64,000 nucleotides of DNA from Shimia sediminis (lineage in GTDB: Bacteria; Pseudomonadota; Alphaproteobacteria; Rhodobacterales; Rhodobacteraceae): the NCBI RefSeq assembly GCF_003990645.1, contig NZ_RYZK01000007.1:115702-179701 (forward strand), in the 5' to 3' direction. This document shows, piece after piece, positions 62,029 to 64,000 of this stretch (position 1 is its first letter; each line of letters begins with the position of its first letter). The notes beneath the pieces were generated by a model, which was not told the origin of the DNA, did no database searches, and worked only from the letters and a program-made list of their open reading frames with translations. The translations under genes and the position numbers were made by a program.

Positions 62029-62081
62029 CTGATTAGAGTTTTGCGCTATGATTTCCTAGCTGGGAGAAGGAGCGGAAACGC

Positions 62082-62348
62082 ATGAAAGCATCGAGGTTCA
62101 CGGACGCGCAGAAGGCGTTCATCATTAAGCAAGGCGAGGAAGGCAAGACTGTTGCCGAGATCTGCCGCGAGGCTGGGATCAGCCAGGCGACTAACTTCAA
62201 CTGGAAGAAAAAGTATGCTGGCTTGATGCCATCGGCGATGCAGCGGTTGCGAGACCTTGAAGACGAGAACAACCGGCTGAAGCGGATCGTGGCGAACATG
62301 ACGATGGACCGTGAGATGCTGCAGGACGTCATCAAAAGAAAGCTCTGA
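62082..62348 (+). CDS. IS3-family transposase OrfA
   Basis: An 88-residue helix-turn-helix protein: MKASRFTDAQKAFIIKQGEEG, VAEICREAGISQATNFNWKKKYAGL and a leucine-zipper-like LRDLEDENNRLKRIVANMTMDREMLQDVIKRKL. It is intact. In working IS3 elements it is joined to OrfB by programmed frameshifting; here OrfB is damaged. Confidence 0.9.
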   Translation: MKASRFTDAQKAFIIKQGEEGKTVAEICREAGISQATNFNWKKKYAGLMPSAMQRLRDLEDENNRLKRIVANMTMDREMLQDVIKRKL

Positions 62349-62921
62349 AGCCGGGTCGCAAGCGCGAACTGATTGACGGGATGTGTTCGGACTGGTCGGT
62401 ATCGATCCGACGGGCCTGTGGGGCTCTTCGGTTTGATCGTTCCACCTACCACTACAAATCCCGGCGCACCGATCCGGCAGCTTTGAAGAAACGGGTCAAA
62501 GAAATCTGCGAAACGCGTGTGCGCTACGGTTATCGATCCGAAGTTCAGCTATCGGGGGAAAGATGTGGTCGCGACACTGGATCGCGTGTGTCGTCAGATC
62601 GGTTACCCCAAGACGATAAGAGTCGACAATGGCAGCAAACATATCTCGCGAGACATGGATCTCTGGGCTTATCAGCGCGGCGTGATCCTAGACTTCTCAC
62701 GGCCGGGCAAACCAACCGATAACGCCTTCATTGAGGCGTTTAACTCCAAGTTCCGGGCAGAATGCCTGATCGCCTATTGGTTCCTGTCACTGTCGGATGC
62801 TTGCGAAAAGATGGAGGAAAGGCGCAAATACTACAACGAAGAGAGACCGCACAGCGCCATCGGGAACATCCCACCGGCAATGCTGGCAAACTCACATGGC
62901 GATACCAGCCCGCCATACTGA
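62345..62921 (+). pseudogene. IS3-family transposase OrfB, internally deleted
   Basis: The N-terminal part (DGMCSDWSVSIRRACGALRFDRSTYHYKSRR, RVRYGYR) is joined near 62535 straight to the catalytic core (DPKFSYRGKDVVATLDRVCR, IRVDNGSKHISRDMDLWA, FSRPGKPTDNAFIEAFNSKFRAECL, RRKYYNEERPHSAIG) in another frame. About 250-300 bases with the first catalytic Asp are missing, so it is inactive. Confidence 0.88.
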
Positions 62922-63033
62922 GAAACGGCGGGAAACTCTAGTCCAGGGTGGCAGAAGGTTGGGTAGCAGAGCAGTTCAGGATTCCCAACTCACCTGACTT
63001 CTGATTCAAGGTTGCAAACAGAGGAGAGCAGAT

Positions 63034-63784
63034 TTGACGCGAAGAGTCCTAACCAATGCCCAGTGGGCGATCATTGAACCGTATTGTCGTGGATAACTGA
63101 GCGATCCGGGCAAACCGGGCGCGTTCTTCGACTGTTCGTCGAGGCGGTGCTTTGGATTGTGCGGACAGGGGCGCAGTGGCGTGAGTTGCCGGTTGAGTTT
63201 GGCAAATGGAACAGTGTTTTCAAACGCTTTCGCAGATGGGTGAAGGCCGACACTTTCTATCGCATGTTCAAAGCATTAACCTCGGACGTCGATCTTGAAT
63301 ACGCCATGATTGACGGTCCCATCGTCAAAGTGCATCGCTCCGGTCAGGGCGCAAAAGGGGGTCTCTCTGCCAGGCCATTGGCCGCTCTCGCGGCGGAATA
63401 ACAACCAAGATGTTGGCCCTGATAGATGCGCTCGGCAACCTCGTTGATTTCTGTCTGATGCCCGGACAAGCTCATGATCTCCGCGAGACCGACACGCTGA
63501 TCCGCGATCTGTCCGCCAGGCACTTTCTGGCTGACAGAGCTTTCGATGCGGATTGGCTTCGCAATGCCTTGCTGAAACGCGGCATCACCCCAGTCATACC
63601 GCCCAAGTCCAACAGAAAGTTCCCGGCGGAATTCGACAAGGAAACTTACAACTGGCGGCACCTGATCGAAAACTACTTTGGCAAATTGAAGGAAAATAGA
63701 GGGATAGCTATGCGATCTTGCAAAGCAGACCTGAGCTTCAAAGCCTTTAACTCCATCGCGACAACTCTCATTCACACAAAATGA
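63034..63784 (+). pseudogene. IS5-family transposase, interrupted
   Basis: A TTG at 63034 begins [20 protein letters not shown] and stops at 63096. The protein continues in other frames: [37 protein letters not shown]...[21 protein letters not shown], a shift near 63370, and LALIDALGNLVDFCLMPGQAHDL...ADRAFDADWLRNALLKRGI...PPKSNRKFPAEF...WRHLIENYFGKLKENRGIAMR to 63784. Two breaks in an otherwise complete sequence indicate recent decay. It differs from the IS5 copy at 51.3 kb. Confidence 0.88.
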
Positions 63785-63895
63785 ACGTCAACAGCTCCTA
63801 GCGACAAAATCTGTTATTGTGTCATTTTCCACCGCGGGTATTGCGCGCCCGAAGGGTAGGGGCGCGGCCAAGGTCAAACACCGTTCGCTCTGCAT
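63785..63895. other. Short intergenic region
   Basis: About 110 bases. The first 20 (to about 63800) probably hold the right end of the IS5 element (AACGTCAACAGCTC). The rest is G+C-rich with a GGGCGCG-type element and no gene. Confidence 0.4.
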
Positions 63896-64000
63896 TCAGG
63901 TTCGGGCGTTTTCAAAGGCCGTCCAAGCTCGTTCAAAAGCGTCAAAGTCAAAGCCGGGCGCGCGGGCGGGGGCCAGCACCAGCTTTTCGGTTTCCAGAAG
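63896..64000 (-). CDS. Unidentified protein, last 34 residues only
   Basis: A minus-strand frame open from the window edge to TGA at 63896-63898, ending ETEKLVLAPARAPGFDFDAF...AWTAFENART. G+C and codon use match the core chromosome on the left of the window rather than the island, suggesting the accessory region ends here. Too short to assign. Confidence 0.5.
   Translation of the reverse strand, partial: LLETEKLVLAPARAPGFDFDAFERAWTAFENART

Larger units (their letters stand above)
62029..62946 (+). mobile_element. IS3-family element with internal deletion
   Basis: Imperfect ends CTGATTAGAGTTTTGCGC (left, about 62029) and, inverted, CTGGACTAGAGTTTCCCGC (right, ending about 62946) bracket an orfA gene and a shortened orfB. 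The element is about 0.9 kb instead of about 1.2 kb. Ends are approximate. Confidence 0.75.

Noticed and set aside
1-64000. CRISPR arrays, rRNA operons, replication origins
   Set aside because: No evenly spaced direct repeats with unique spacers, no rRNA sequence and no DnaA-box or repABC cluster were seen.

Overview
The window is high-GC alphaproteobacterial DNA, most likely from the order Rhodobacterales (Roseobacter group). This rests on a divergent RpoE-ChrR singlet-oxygen locus with TGATCC-N18-TAA promoters, a PutR-PutA pair, a GTTC-N7-GTTC LexA box and a CtrA-type box. All calls come from reading the sequence; no database search was run.

Layout. 1-27.7 kb looks like ordinary chromosome: the start of putA with divergent putR, a TPR protein, tRNA-Leu(UAA), mannose-1-P guanylyltransferase, a TIM-barrel/cupin fusion, and an acyl-CoA:acetate CoA-transferase. 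Next comes a seven-gene, fully overlapping minus-strand operon (FAD oxidoreductase, DUF1365, Cfa-like methyltransferase, chalcone-isomerase-like, MFS, DUF3833, SDR). It diverges from rpoE-chrR through two back-to-back sigma-E promoters. After this lie metG, an MFS carrier, a TetR/SDR pair, an SOS-box-controlled ImuA-like gene, agmatinase, an aldo/keto reductase, a class III CoA-transferase, a DUF3302-HlyD pair, a DUF411 protein and an EF-G-like GTPase.

27.8-38.6 kb is accessory DNA. A repeat-rich junction is followed by a three-gene ABC-three-component (ABC-3C) conflict system (PD-(D/E)xK effector, middle component, SMC-like ATPase). Then come two small secreted proteins opposite an XRE regulator, and a phage-type module (ParB-like/DNA methyltransferase, DUF5681, large terminase interrupted by an amber codon). 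A DUF1612-like HTH protein ends the block.

38.9-51.2 kb is a trimethylamine N-oxide respiration and molybdenum-cofactor block: torT, torS, torR, a TorA fused to a c-type cytochrome, moeA, a DUF2478 gene, moaA, moaD, moeB, moaC and a broken mog. moaE, torC and torD are not present in the window. 51.3-53.7 kb holds decayed transposons (IS5, Tn3, a chimeric transposase).

54-61.8 kb is a lower-GC sugar import locus: binding protein, two permeases, LacI regulator, ATPase and a cytoplasmic-type sulfatase, with two matching LacI operators. It probably takes up a sulfated sugar and desulfates it inside the cell. 62-63.8 kb carries decayed IS3 and IS5 elements, and the last 100 bases are the end of an unidentified minus-strand gene in high-GC DNA.
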